From: an uncultured Treponema sp.
GTDB taxonomy: Bacteria; Spirochaetota; Spirochaetia; Treponematales; Treponemataceae
Assembly: GCA_938045195.1 (NCBI GenBank)
Contig: CALINC010000055.1
Location: forward strand, 1 to 22,877
DNA length: 22,877 nucleotides
Direction of reading: 5' to 3'
The notes under the pieces were generated by a model that had not been told where the DNA came from, ran no database searches, and worked only from the letters and a program-made list of their open reading frames with translations. How positions within the stretch are numbered: position 1 is the first letter of the stretch; every line of letters begins with the position of its first letter. The position numbers were made by a program, and so were the translations under genes. Of this stretch, positions 14,259 through 22,827 are shown piece after piece.

Positions 14259-15788
14259 TTATCGAGCGTATTCAACAATACGTGTTTCACGGATAAGTGT
14301 GACTCTAATTCTTCCCGGATATTGCAATTCCGTTTCTATTTTTTTTGCAATATCGCGTGCAAGAATTTTAACATCGGCATCCGAAATCTTTTCATTGTTA
14401 ATAACAACTCGCAATTCCCGCCCTGCTTGAATTGCATAAGCCTTTTCTACGCCGGTAAACGTTTCTGCCAGCGTTTCGAGGTTTTCAAGACGTTTAACAT
14501 AGTTATCCATAGTTTCACGTCTGGCACCCGGCCGCGCCGCCGAGATTGCGTCCGCAATTTGAACGATAATTGCTTCTATAGAGGTAGGTTCAATATCGTT
14601 ATGATGTGCCCCCACGGCATTTACAACGCGCGGGTCTTCATTCATTTTGCGGGTAAGCTCCATTCCGATTTCCGCATGATTTTTGTCGGAATCGGTTTCG
14701 GCACCTTTCCCAATATCATGCAACAGTGCGCCCCGTTTGGCAATTTCTACATTAGCACCTATTTCGCTTGCAATCATACCGGCAATAATAGCAACCTCTC
14801 TGGAATGCTGCAAAACGTTCTGACCATAGCTGGTTCTAAAATAGAGCCTGCCCAACGCTTTAACGCCCTCTTGATTCATATTGTGGATACCGAGGTCAAA
14901 CAGAACCCTTTCTCCCTCTTCATAAATCTTTTGAGAAATTTCGCGTGTTACTTTTTGTACGATTTCTTCAATTCTTGCAGGATGAATCCGCCCGTCAAGA
15001 ATAAGCCGCTCCAAAGCAACTCTTGCAATTTCTTTACGCACGGGGTCAAAGCACGAAACAACAACGGCTTCAGGAGTATCGTCAATTATAATGTCCACAC
15101 CGGTTAGAGTTTCCAATGCACGAATATTGCGCCCTTCGCGACCTATTATTCTGCCTTTCATTTCATCACTCGGCAAGCTGACGGTTGCAACTGTTATATC
15201 GCTTGCAGTTTCCGTTGCGAGTCTTTGAATTGTTGTTACAAGAATATCGCGGGCTTTTTTCTCGGCAGTAAGCTGTGCTTCTTCTTCAATTTTGTTGATG
15301 ATAGAAACTGCATCCCGCTTTGCTTCGTTTTCCAAACTGCGGATAATTAAATCCTTTGCCTGCTGCTGCGTTAAGCCCGAAATTCGTTCAAGCTCTTCTC
15401 TGTAACGTTCCTCTTCGCCGCTTAATATTTTTGCCTTCTCTTCGAGAGCAGCTTCTTTCCCTATGAGTTCTTTTTCCTGCTTATCTGCCGCTTCAGCACG
15501 CTTATCGAGCTGTTCCTCTTTTTGTGTTAATCGGCGCTCAAGACGCTGAAGGTCGCTTCTGCGTTCTCGATTTTCCCGTTCCTGCTGTTTTTGTTCCCGA
15601 ATTAGTTGTTCTTTTGCTTCAAGAAGAAATTCCTTCTTTTGAGCCTCAGCATTTTTTATTGCTTCCTGTAAAACCCGTTCCGCTTTCTGTTCAGCGGCGG
15701 ATAATTGAAATCCGGCATAAAGCCGTCGAATCGTCCATCCAAGAATTATACCGACAGCAGGAAGGATAACATATAAAAGCCATTCCAT
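14259..15788 (-). CDS. rny: Ribonuclease Y
   Basis: Membrane-anchored endoribonuclease that starts mRNA decay in bacteria lacking RNase E. The 509 residues are of standard length. Order: one N-terminal transmembrane helix (about 3-20), a long charged coiled coil (about 30-190), KH domain with GRIIGREGRNIRALE from 212, and an HD domain whose metal pair is His357-Asp358 in LLHDIGKG, with AHH 394-396 and the QIADAISAARPGARRE segment. AAGGAG precedes the ATG at good spacing, and a strong promoter lies at 15826-15854. It appears to be transcribed alone; the terminator at 14204-14243 follows. Confidence 0.96.
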   Translation of the reverse strand: MEWLLYVILPAVGIILGWTIRRLYAGFQLSAAEQKAERVLQEAIKNAEAQKKEFLLEAKEQLIREQKQQERENRERRSDLQRLERRLTQKEEQLDKRAEAADKQEKELIGKEAALEEKAKILSGEEERYREELERISGLTQQQAKDLIIRSLENEAKRDAVSIINKIEEEAQLTAEKKARDILVTTIQRLATETASDITVATVSLPSDEMKGRIIGREGRNIRALETLTGVDIIIDDTPEAVVVSCFDPVRKEIARVALERLILDGRIHPARIEEIVQKVTREISQKIYEEGERVLFDLGIHNMNQEGVKALGRLYFRTSYGQNVLQHSREVAIIAGMIASEIGANVEIAKRGALLHDIGKGAETDSDKNHAEIGMELTRKMNEDPRVVNAVGAHHNDIEPTSIEAIIVQIADAISAARPGARRETMDNYVKRLENLETLAETFTGVEKAYAIQAGRELRVVINNEKISDADVKILARDIAKKIETELQYPGRIRVTLIRETRIVEYAR

Positions 15789-15825
15789 TACATACTCCTT
15801 AAAAGTATACTACTGTCCAATGTTG

Positions 15826-15854
15826 ATAATAACTCCATTTTGAAAAAATGTCAA
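15826..15854 (-). promoter_or_regulatory. Promoter of rny
   Basis: Minus strand TTGACA (15854-15849), 17-nt spacer, TATTAT (15831-15826); the leader to the ATG at 15788 is about 30 nt and includes AAGGAG. Confidence 0.8.
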
Positions 15855-15984
15855 TGGAAAATGTAGAATTTTATCAAATCTTCATATTTTAATTTTACCG
15901 GATATGAAAATTTTTATATAAAAGCAGAAAAAGGAACCCAAGCGCCTTTCCATTCGTTTCAAAGTTATACCGAGCAATTTTTTG

Positions 15985-16902
15985 TTATCGCCATAGAAAT
16001 TCAGGGTAATACTTTTCCTTGATTTTTGCCGCCAATTCTTTTCGGACTATATCACGGTCTTCGGGATATGTCATTCCAAACCAGCGTTCCGTTGTGGTGT
16101 AAACCTTTATTCTGCCTAAACCTTTTTTTATCATTAACCCTGCAGCTTCAGGCAAAAGGCATTCGGCTTTTTCACTTTCTGCATATTTATGAATAAAATC
16201 TCTAAAATACCCTTTGCAAAAGCCGAAAAATTTAGGACTAAAGCCGAATAAATTCATCGAAACGGTTTCTTTTCCTGAAAGTTCAATATCTTCACCGTCT
16301 ATTTCAGAAATAATTTTTTCGGTTTTGTCAATTTGCTTATATAAAATAGTTTTATTTTCCGTAATTCCGGAAAGATAACCGTTTCCGACAACGCATACTC
16401 CGCGTGAAACCGAACCTGAACGGCTCAATGTTTTTTCCAAGATATAGCCGACCATAGCGTGTTCGGCGGAATCATTTGCAAGCGTTGATAAATGTGTAGC
16501 GATGGTTTTATATGCAGAACGTCCATAGTAATCGTCTGCATTTATAACTGCGAAAGGCTCATGAATTTTTTCTTCGGCACATAAAATTGCGTGAGCCGTT
16601 CCCCATGGTTTTTTTCTGTTTTTTGCGGAAGCAAGTTGTTCTTCAGTTAATAGATAGTCCAAAGATTGAAACACATATTCCGCGTTGCAATTGCGTGCTA
16701 TTCTATTAAAAAAACGTTCGCGAAAATCCGCTTCAATATCCTTGCGTATAATAAAAACGACTTTACCGAATCCGTTTGTTACGGCATCATATACGGCATA
16801 ATCCAATAATGTTTCATCATGAATTCCTACAGAAGCAATTTGCTTAACTCCTCCGTAGCGGCTTCCCATTCCGGCTGCCAAAACTAAAAGTGTGGGCTTC
16901 AT
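15985..16902 (-). CDS. Sugar-phosphate-type nucleotidyltransferase
   Basis: A 305-residue member of the NTP-transferase superfamily that joins a nucleoside triphosphate to a sugar-1-phosphate or similar alcohol phosphate. The N-terminal motif LAAGMGSRYGGVKQ (8-21) binds the triphosphate, with Arg15 and Lys20; GTAHA (101-105) and NADDYYG (121-127, metal Asp) follow. The C-terminal half (MNLFGFSPKFFGFCKGYFRDF) is as in a widespread uncharacterised branch. I start at 16902 because AGGAGGTG lies just upstream; the frame extends seven codons further without a ribosome site. A 21-bp palindrome lies upstream (16923-16943). The product could feed surface polysaccharide or lipid head-group synthesis, but the sugar cannot be inferred. 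Confidence 0.88.
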   Translation of the reverse strand: MKPTLLVLAAGMGSRYGGVKQIASVGIHDETLLDYAVYDAVTNGFGKVVFIIRKDIEADFRERFFNRIARNCNAEYVFQSLDYLLTEEQLASAKNRKKPWGTAHAILCAEEKIHEPFAVINADDYYGRSAYKTIATHLSTLANDSAEHAMVGYILEKTLSRSGSVSRGVCVVGNGYLSGITENKTILYKQIDKTEKIISEIDGEDIELSGKETVSMNLFGFSPKFFGFCKGYFRDFIHKYAESEKAECLLPEAAGLMIKKGLGRIKVYTTTERWFGMTYPEDRDIVRKELAAKIKEKYYPEFLWR

Positions 16903-16922
16903 AAGCACCTCCTGTTTTTTCA

Positions 16923-16943
16923 TATTATCATATAATGATAATA
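16923..16943. promoter_or_regulatory. Palindrome upstream of the nucleotidyltransferase gene
   Basis: TATTATCA-TATAA-TGATAATA, perfect 8-bp arms, 20 nt before the start codon. A weak TTAATG-17-TTATAT promoter overlaps it on the minus strand, so it might be an operator. AT-rich palindromes of this size can be fortuitous. Confidence 0.3.
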
Positions 16944-16997
16944 AATAAAAGACATTAACAGATATAAAACACGTACCGCAATATTAAATTATTATGT

Positions 16998-17849
16998 TTA
17001 CTGTTTTTGTAATGCAGGAACAAAAAAATTTAATTTAATTTTTTTCGTATTGCCTTGAACTTCCGCTTCGTAAATCCCTTTTTCAATTTTTTTTATAAAT
17101 ACGGCTTTTGATAAATCTATCCGCTTTAAAAGGAATATGTCTTCAACATAAATTTTTTGACCGCCGTATTCGGGAAGAATTTGAATATATTTTTGTTGAA
17201 ATACGTCTTTATCTATTTTTTTTATTTGAAAATCGGGTATTGATAAAATACTTCCGTTTTTTTGAAACATCACCATATCCAAATTTAAATCTGCCGTTTG
17301 GTATTTCCGTTTTTCGGCGGCTTCAGCGAGCAAACTCTTTTTTTTGCGCTGCAAACACTTCGCCAATAAACCGCTTTTTTTATTTTCCAACAACATCGCT
17401 TTATATTCTATTAAGAGTGAAATTAAAAGATTTTTTGATTCCGAAGAAATTTCTTTTTGCGGTATGAAAGATATTTTGTTTTTTATAAGGTCTGCTTCGG
17501 AACAAGCAGCTAAATAAATTTCGGCTTGGTCTTGATAAAATTTTTCAATCACCGCTTGCGGAAGAATTTTTTTAACCGCTGCCGAAAAAATGGGCTGGGT
17601 TAAAAACGATGAACATAATACAAAAAGATAGGCAATATTTCCGTCAACTTGAATATAGGCATCTATAACGACGGCTCCGGCTTCTATACATGCAAGAGAA
17701 ATTCGCATCCGTAAAACAGCTCCTTGTTCATTCATAAATTTTTTTTGTACATAATATAATTTAAGCCCGTACAAAAATTCTCCTCGTAAAAGAGAATTCG
17801 TCAAAACAGGGGAATTCGAATTGTCGTATTGTCTGTAAATAGATGCCAT
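16998..17849 (-). CDS. Conserved-looking protein of unknown function
   Basis: I do not recognise this 283-residue protein. It has no signal peptide and no clear membrane helix apart from a moderately hydrophobic stretch about 55-83 (LACIEAGAVVIDAYIQVDGN, then IAYLFVLCSS). Residues about 140-185 are rich in Lys, Leu and Ala and look helical (NKKSGLLAKCLQRKKKSLLA), and the C-terminal 90 residues look beta-rich (IYVEDIFLLKRIDLSKAVFI). The ATG at 17849 has at best a weak ribosome site (TAAGCG). It is separated from the nucleotidyltransferase gene by about 95 nt with a palindrome, so cotranscription is uncertain. It is plausibly a genus-specific protein. Confidence 0.7.
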   Translation of the reverse strand: MASIYRQYDNSNSPVLTNSLLRGEFLYGLKLYYVQKKFMNEQGAVLRMRISLACIEAGAVVIDAYIQVDGNIAYLFVLCSSFLTQPIFSAAVKKILPQAVIEKFYQDQAEIYLAACSEADLIKNKISFIPQKEISSESKNLLISLLIEYKAMLLENKKSGLLAKCLQRKKKSLLAEAAEKRKYQTADLNLDMVMFQKNGSILSIPDFQIKKIDKDVFQQKYIQILPEYGGQKIYVEDIFLLKRIDLSKAVFIKKIEKGIYEAEVQGNTKKIKLNFFVPALQKQ

Positions 17850-17961
17850 CGCTTACGATTATCGGTAAAATTTAGAATTTATTGAATGAATAGATGTGCA
17901 TTTTATAAATAATCGTTTTCTATCCAATAAAAAAAGTGTTAATATCTGTATGGGTGAAATA

Positions 17962-17997
17962 ATGACAAAAAGGGAAGAACTTGAAAAGCTGTATTAA
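17962..17997 (+). pseudogene. Truncated 5' end of a small gene (MTKREELEKLY*)
   Basis: ATG at 17962 follows a GGGTGAA sequence and codes for MTKREELEKLY, a normal-looking polar N-terminus. The stop is supplied by the first bases of repeat copy B at 17991, so the repeat seems to have replaced the rest of the gene. What the parent protein was cannot be told. Confidence 0.35.
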
Positions 17998-18020
17998 ACC
18001 CTCCGCACGAATAAAGCTAT
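17991..18020 (+). repeat. Dispersed repeat, copy B
   Basis: It matches the reverse complement of 11474-11506 over 30 bases with one 3-nt length change in a T-run. It lies at the left edge of the decayed island, about 200 nt before a transposase relic. Confidence 0.75.
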
Positions 18021-18219
18021 GTTTTATATAATGCCTGCTTGTGCAAGGAAAGATAAAACTTCTATTCAGGGAATCTTAAAACTTGATAAAAAAATTAATA
18101 AAGAAAATACCTGTGTATGTAGTAGAAATCATAGCTGTTTTTGAGAAACTTAAGTTTACAAAATCTGTTGATTTTTTCAAAAAAGAAAAGTATGATATAG
18201 CTAATTGAATAAACAATAG

Positions 18220-18351
18220 AAAATAATTATAATAGGGGAGAAAGAAATTGCACAACAGTTCGACTGCTGTTCTGCTGCAGTTTTGAGAAGAGTAAGGAAA
18301 CTCGGTATTACGCGAAAAAAGTACTTTTTACAACGAACTATTCTAAATTAG
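18220..18351 (+). pseudogene. IS630-family transposase remnant (HTH fragment)
   Basis: The frame gives GEKEIAQQFDCCSAAVLRRV followed by RKLGITRKK. This matches the pattern of the second helix-turn-helix in IS630-type transposases, where (E/R)IAxxFxCSxxAVxRxLKRLxITRKK normally precedes the catalytic half. Here no start codon or upstream HTH is present and the DDE half is missing; the frame ends at TAG 18349-18351. Family assignment is from memory of the motif. Confidence 0.5.
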
Positions 18352-18417
18352 GTGGTAGACAAATGGAAATAAAAATTAGGCTTGCGTATGATCGATGATG
18401 ATTACTTATTTTCCGTT

Positions 18418-18600
18418 TTACAACTTTTGAGATGAGGTAGCCCTGTCCATCTTACCCCCGTCCACTGCATAAATTATTTTCAGATTTTGATGATATATGC
18501 TGCGTTGACCATTCGGAAATATAAACATTTCCTGCCGCGTCATAGGAAAGAGTCCCCGCAGATACCAAGCCCTGTAACAAAGGGTGTGAGCGAGTGCGGT
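18418..18600 (-). pseudogene. Frameshifted C-terminal gene fragment
   Basis: Two overlapping minus-strand frames look protein-like. One (roughly 18590-18465) contains GLVSAGTLSYDAAGNVYISE, similar in style to a beta-propeller or NHL-type repeat. The next frame (18528-18418) gives MFIFPNGQRSIYHQNLKIIY and then AVDGGKMDRATSSQKL with a stop. They would join through a single frameshift. No parent gene is in the window. Confidence 0.3.
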
Positions 18601-18645
18601 GCTGTAATGTTGTCTTTCTGTATCTAAAACGTCATATATAAACGA

Positions 18646-18683
18646 TAAAAAAAAGCCCCGACCGCTTTGCGCTGACCGGAGCT
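18646..18683 (-). terminator. Terminator of the repeat-lipoprotein gene
   Basis: On the minus strand AGCTCCGGTC ... GGTCGGGGCT form a long stem (18683-18654) with G-U pairs, and an inner CGC-AAA-GCG hairpin; a run of eight U follows. It starts 14 nt after the stop codon. Confidence 0.85.
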
Positions 18684-18696
18684 GTTATAGATTTAC

Positions 18697-21597
18697 TTAG
18701 TTAGCAGGTTTTATTTTTATCGTATAACTTTTATCATTAACCCAGTTACCATTGTTTATAACCAATTTATAAGTTCCCTCTTTTAAGTTTAAGGTGTAAG
18801 TCTCAGATGTTAGCTTTGTTTTATCTGAAATCTTTTCGTTTTTGCTATTGTAAAGCCAGAAATCAAGACCACTGGAGCCGCTTGCCGTGGCAACAAAAAC
18901 TAATCTTGTTTCTTTTAACAGTTTAAACGGGAAACTTACTTGAGAATTTGAGGAAACTGTGCCTGACGTATCCAAAATTACACCAAGTTTCCATACGGCA
19001 TAGAAAGTTTCATCGCCGTCAAGTTTTACTGTTTGTCCTGCACTAAATTCCGGATTTGTGTTTCCGCTATAATATGTCCAGCCTGTAAAACTATAGTATG
19101 TCAAAGTGCTTTCAGGAGCCGCTTCCAAAACATAATTTATACTTTTGCCGTATTCTGCGGTGTTCGTCACGGTTTTTACAATGTCCGTGCCGTTTCCGCC
19201 GAGATTGTATGTTACCGTATACGTTTTCGGATTCCAGACGGCATACAGCGTAAAGCCTTCGCTATTCGGCAACTGTGAATTGGAAAGGGAAACTTCCAAT
19301 CCTGCACTCATTATTTGTTCTATTTGGTAACCTGAACTTGGTTTTTTGTACGTGCTCCAGCCTACAAAATTTCCGTTTGAATTCGTAAACGTGTTTGCAG
19401 GCAATGTTCCCTCGTATTTTAGAGTGGTTGTGTTCAGCAAAAGATTTTGAGTAAATGATGTTCCGCTTCCGCCGTTTTCCGTATTCGGGTCAAATGTTAC
19501 TGGAACGGATTCTTTTGCCCAGATTGCGTACAAAGTCTTGTTTTCTTGAGCGGATGCCGATTCTCCTGCCTTGTACGACACGTATGTAGAACTTGCAGAA
19601 GTTCCCCAGCCCATGAAGACGTAACCTGCCCTTGTAAACGTATTTTCCGGAACGATAAATTTGTACGAAGAACTTGCCGTATCGTATGCTACGTTTTTTG
19701 TAAAATCGCTTCCGATACCTCCGTTCGCATTAAAAGTCAAAACTATGTCGTCTTTCCAAATTGCATAAAGCGTCGTATCTTCATAAATCGATATGCTGCC
19801 TTTGTCGCTGTACTGCGCATACGTTCCGCTTGCATATTTATTCCAGCCTAAAAATGTACTTCCGGCTTTTGTAAACGGATTTTCATTTAAGGCTGTGGAA
19901 ACTCCATAAGGAATGCTCTGTGTCGCCGTTGTTTCTCCGCCGCTTGTAGTGCCTCCGTTTCCGTTGAATGTGATTACAGGATTTGGTTTCCACACGGCGT
20001 AAAGCGTAACGGCAGTTTCTGAGAATTTTACGCTTTCTTTATCGTTGTAGTATCCGTATGTTGCGTCGCTGGTTTTAGCCCAGCCTGCAAAACCGTAATT
20101 TTCTTTTGCAAAGGTGTTTGCTTTTAATTCAGTGTAAGTGTTTGCGGTTATAGTCTGCGTTGCGGTAGTGTTCCCGTCGGAATCTTTTCCGCCGTTTCCG
20201 TCAAAAGTGATAACAACCGGTCCCTTGTACTGCCAGACAGCATATAATGTAGTGTTTGCAGTAAAGTAAACATCTGTTTGAGCGTCTGTGTATGTTGCAC
20301 TTGTTGCATAAGATGAAGTTGACCAGCCCAAGAATTCGTAATTTTCCCGCGTAAACGTATTGGGTTTGAGTTTGTTGTAGTTTGTGTCGCTCCAAGAATA
20401 GCTATAACTCGGTCTGCTTCCGTATTTTACGTACTGAGTTGTTTCTTCCGGCGTTGCTGTTCCGTCATTTTTATTGAACGTAAGTTTTACCGCCTCCGAA
20501 GATTTGTCTTCAAGCCAGCAGGCGTATAAATCTTTATCTTCCGTCAAAGTGATTTTTGATTCGTCGGTGTAAAAATTCGACACCGTTCCATAAGTTTTTG
20601 GAAGACTGCTTGAAGTGTACCAGCCGTAGAAAACATAGCCGGTGCGTTCAAATGTATTTTTCAAAAGGTTTCCTGTTGCGCCGCTTTCCGATTTTTCTAA
20701 AGTCTGTTCTTTGTAGTCATAAGTTGAACCTTCGAAGTTTGAATAGTAGGTGATGACGTAATGTGCGTCGTCGTGCCAGAGTGCGTAAAGCGTCATGTCG
20801 CTGTCCGCGTAAAATGACCATATTTCCGCTTTGTCGGCGTATTCTTTTTTCTTTGAACTTTTTGATTTTGACCAGCCGGCAAAAGACATTCCGTCTCTTG
20901 TAAAAGTGTTCGCCCGCAGCGTAAAAGTTTCTCCCTTTTTAACATAATAAGATGTTTCTTCCGGCGTTGCGGAACCGTCATTTTTGTTATATGTAATCGT
21001 GATGCATTGTGATTGTTCAAGCCACACGGCATAAAGCGTTGTATCTTCGTAAAAATATTCCACATTTTCCGCGTCCTTGTAGGCAATCTTATAGGAATCG
21101 TATGAAGAAGTTTTTGTTTTGCTCCAGCCTGCAAAAACATAGCCGTCGCGGGTAAACGTATTTTTATCCAATATAAATTTTTCGCTTGAGGAAGAAACGT
21201 TTACCGTTTGAATTTTCGTTTCCGCCTCACTGTCGCCGTCTTTTATAAATCCTGCGTCAAAAGTAACTTTAAAAGATTCAATTTTTTTCCAAACCGCATA
21301 AAAATTAAGGTTTGAGCTTACTTTTACGCTATCGCCTGCCTTGTATTCGGGAGCCGCTGCATCCGCTTTTTTTGCCCATCCCAAAAACTTGTAACCTTTT
21401 CTCGATTCCGAAGGAAGTGTTGCAGAACTTCCCGCTTTATAGGAATGCTGAAAAGTTGCAGAGGATGCACCATCGTAGTTCTTGTGATAAGTGATAGAGT
21501 AATAAACCGGTTTTTGACCATGATTGCAACTAACGAAAAATACCTGAGTCATAATGGCTAAAAGCATAATCATAAAAAAATATATTTGCTTTTTCAT
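18697..21597 (-). CDS. Large surface lipoprotein with ten InlB/Listeria-Bacteroides-type repeats
   Basis: A 966-residue predicted lipoprotein. The signal peptide (MKKQIYFFMIML, hydrophobic core to 22) ends in the spirochaete-style lipobox FFVSC, with Cys24 the lipid anchor. Residues about 32-870 hold ten divergent repeats of 60-100 residues, each with the InlB B-repeat (Listeria-Bacteroides repeat) pattern: ITFxxNGG..., a gap, NTFTRxGYxFxGW, then an acidic or polar stretch and TLYAVW. The ten endings are at about 103, 192, 274, 361, 455, 536, 614, 693, 788 and 869. The last 95 residues form a different beta-rich domain (GVILDTSGTVSSNSQVSFPF ... GTYKLVINNG), like bacterial pre-peptidase C-terminal domains. 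I start at 21597 because GGAGGTG lies just upstream. Such repeats occur in adhesin and surface proteins; the ligand is unknown. Its promoter carries a poly-G tract. Confidence 0.9.
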   Translation of the reverse strand: MKKQIYFFMIMLLAIMTQVFFVSCNHGQKPVYYSITYHKNYDGASSATFQHSYKAGSSATLPSESRKGYKFLGWAKKADAAAPEYKAGDSVKVSSNLNFYAVWKKIESFKVTFDAGFIKDGDSEAETKIQTVNVSSSSEKFILDKNTFTRDGYVFAGWSKTKTSSYDSYKIAYKDAENVEYFYEDTTLYAVWLEQSQCITITYNKNDGSATPEETSYYVKKGETFTLRANTFTRDGMSFAGWSKSKSSKKKEYADKAEIWSFYADSDMTLYALWHDDAHYVITYYSNFEGSTYDYKEQTLEKSESGATGNLLKNTFERTGYVFYGWYTSSSLPKTYGTVSNFYTDESKITLTEDKDLYACWLEDKSSEAVKLTFNKNDGTATPEETTQYVKYGSRPSYSYSWSDTNYNKLKPNTFTRENYEFLGWSTSSYATSATYTDAQTDVYFTANTTLYAVWQYKGPVVITFDGNGGKDSDGNTTATQTITANTYTELKANTFAKENYGFAGWAKTSDATYGYYNDKESVKFSETAVTLYAVWKPNPVITFNGNGGTTSGGETTATQSIPYGVSTALNENPFTKAGSTFLGWNKYASGTYAQYSDKGSISIYEDTTLYAIWKDDIVLTFNANGGIGSDFTKNVAYDTASSSYKFIVPENTFTRAGYVFMGWGTSASSTYVSYKAGESASAQENKTLYAIWAKESVPVTFDPNTENGGSGTSFTQNLLLNTTTLKYEGTLPANTFTNSNGNFVGWSTYKKPSSGYQIEQIMSAGLEVSLSNSQLPNSEGFTLYAVWNPKTYTVTYNLGGNGTDIVKTVTNTAEYGKSINYVLEAAPESTLTYYSFTGWTYYSGNTNPEFSAGQTVKLDGDETFYAVWKLGVILDTSGTVSSNSQVSFPFKLLKETRLVFVATASGSSGLDFWLYNSKNEKISDKTKLTSETYTLNLKEGTYKLVINNGNWVNDKSYTIKIKPAN

Positions 21598-21630
21598 AAA
21601 AACACCTCCAAGAATTTCTTGTATGTCACC

Positions 21631-21657
21631 ATTATACCCCCCCCTCCATTTTGTCAA
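21631..21657 (-). promoter_or_regulatory. Promoter with poly-G spacer, candidate phase-variation switch
   Basis: Minus strand TTGACA (21657-21652) and TATAAT (21636-21631), both perfect consensus, but with a 15-nt spacer that ends in eight consecutive G (21644-21637). Two more G would give the optimal 17 nt. The ATG is about 33 nt downstream of the -10 box. Confidence 0.85.
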
Positions 21658-21782
21658 GAGGCAGCATTTCCTCACGTTAAACATTGCAGAACAACCTTAT
21701 CTCAATGACGGAGATTTGAATTACATAACTACGGTTAAATTTTTACATGAATGACGCAAATCGGTACGTATAATTTACCGGC

Positions 21783-22619
21783 TTACTTTTTTCGGTAGCA
21801 AAACCAGTATATACCGGCAACAAAAAAAGCACCACCTATAATATTTCCTAAAGTAACCGGCAATAAATTTTTCATAAAAAAATTAAGCCAATTCAAATTA
21901 TACAAGGCATCAATTGCAATTTTTGAAGCTGCTGCATATTCCGGAATTGATTTTGCAAAAATTCCTACAGGAATATAATACATATTTGCAACACTATGTT
22001 CAAAACCGGAGGTTATAAAAAGCCATATAGGAAAAAATACGGCAAACAGTTTTCCGCTCATATCTTTTGCTCCATAGCAAAGCCAAACTGCAAGACAAAC
22101 AAGCCAATTACACATAATACCTAAAAATAGAGCTTGAATAAATGAGAGAGATATTTTCCCATAAGCAATTTTAATGGTTATTCCGCCTAAAAGATTTCCT
22201 CCGCTATGCAGTTGTCCGCTTTTAAAAATTAAAAATGCAATAAAAACAGAACCTATAAAATTTCCTAAATAAACAAAAAACCAATTTTTTAACATTGCAG
22301 AAATTTTTACTTTTCTATCGAGTACAGCCGCTGCTATCAAATTGTTGCCGGTAAAAAGTTCTCCGCCGGCAATTACCACAAGCATAAGTCCTACAGGAAA
22401 AATTAAACCTGCAACAAATTTACCTAACCCATAAGTTTCCGGTTTCGCAAAAAACCCGAAAGCCGCCATATTGGAGCCTTCCGAAGCAAAGGCTATAAAG
22501 ACCCCTGCTAAAAAACCGAGTATAAATAATTTCCATGCGGAAGTATTTGCTTTTGTTATCCCTTTTTGAATAGTTACTTCCAATATTTCAGCCGGATCAC
22601 AATAAAATTTTTCGCTCAT
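21783..22619 (-). CDS. Formate/nitrite transporter (FNT) family channel
   Basis: A 278-residue pentameric inner-membrane channel for small monovalent anions such as formate, nitrite, acetate or hydrosulfide. Six helices are visible. Family signatures: GGELFTGNN (85-93), MCNWLVCLAVW (169-179) and SGFEHSVANMYYIP (204-217), with the central gating His208. Length is normal (260-290). The ATG follows GGGGG at about 7 nt, with a strong promoter at 22638-22666. The gene is monocistronic. Formate export would suit a fermenting treponeme; the substrate cannot be fixed from sequence because the subtypes (FocA, NirC, HSC) differ only subtly. Confidence 0.93.
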   Translation of the reverse strand: MSEKFYCDPAEILEVTIQKGITKANTSAWKLFILGFLAGVFIAFASEGSNMAAFGFFAKPETYGLGKFVAGLIFPVGLMLVVIAGGELFTGNNLIAAAVLDRKVKISAMLKNWFFVYLGNFIGSVFIAFLIFKSGQLHSGGNLLGGITIKIAYGKISLSFIQALFLGIMCNWLVCLAVWLCYGAKDMSGKLFAVFFPIWLFITSGFEHSVANMYYIPVGIFAKSIPEYAAASKIAIDALYNLNWLNFFMKNLLPVTLGNIIGGAFFVAGIYWFCYRKK

Positions 22620-22637
22620 AATAACCCCCGTTTAGAT

Positions 22638-22666
22638 ATTATATAAATATTTGTTCCGGCTGTAAA
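22638..22666 (-). promoter_or_regulatory. Promoter of the FNT channel gene
   Basis: Minus strand TTTACA (22666-22661), 17-nt spacer, TATAAT (22643-22638), giving a leader of only about 12 nt that contains the ribosome site. Confidence 0.8.
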
Positions 22667-22774
22667 CACTGTTTTATGAATATTAATTTTAATTGCTCTA
22701 ACAATGTATAAATTATTTATTGACCTCAATCTCTATAAAATTTATTAACCCGCGTAAAAACCCGTATAAAGCAC

Positions 22775-22803
22775 TTGACAAAAATATCGTTATTTACTAT
22801 AAT
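22775..22803 (+). promoter_or_regulatory. Consensus promoter of the tRNA gene
   Basis: TTGACA (22775-22780), 17 nt, TATAAT (22798-22803): perfect consensus in both boxes and spacing. Transcription would start near 22810, about 18 nt before the tRNA. Confidence 0.92.
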
Positions 22804-22827
22804 CACAGAACTCACTTTTGGAATTTT

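Larger units (their letters stand above)
17850..18645. other. Gene-poor, decayed island
   Basis: About 800 nt without an intact gene. It contains a short gene start cut off at the repeat boundary, repeat copy B, an IS630-like transposase fragment and a minus-strand remnant with frameshifts. Another short open stretch at 18104-18208 (KIPVYVVEIIAVFEKLKFTK from 18104) is unassigned. It looks like the debris of mobile-element insertion and deletion. Confidence 0.65.

Noticed and set aside
14214..15107. Plus-strand open frame of 297 codons
   Set aside because: It is antisense to RNase Y, which has full domain support, and it begins within the terminator stem.
18697..21597. CRISPR or tandem DNA repeat array
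   Set aside because: The periodicity is in the protein motifs; the DNA copies are too divergent and unevenly spaced.
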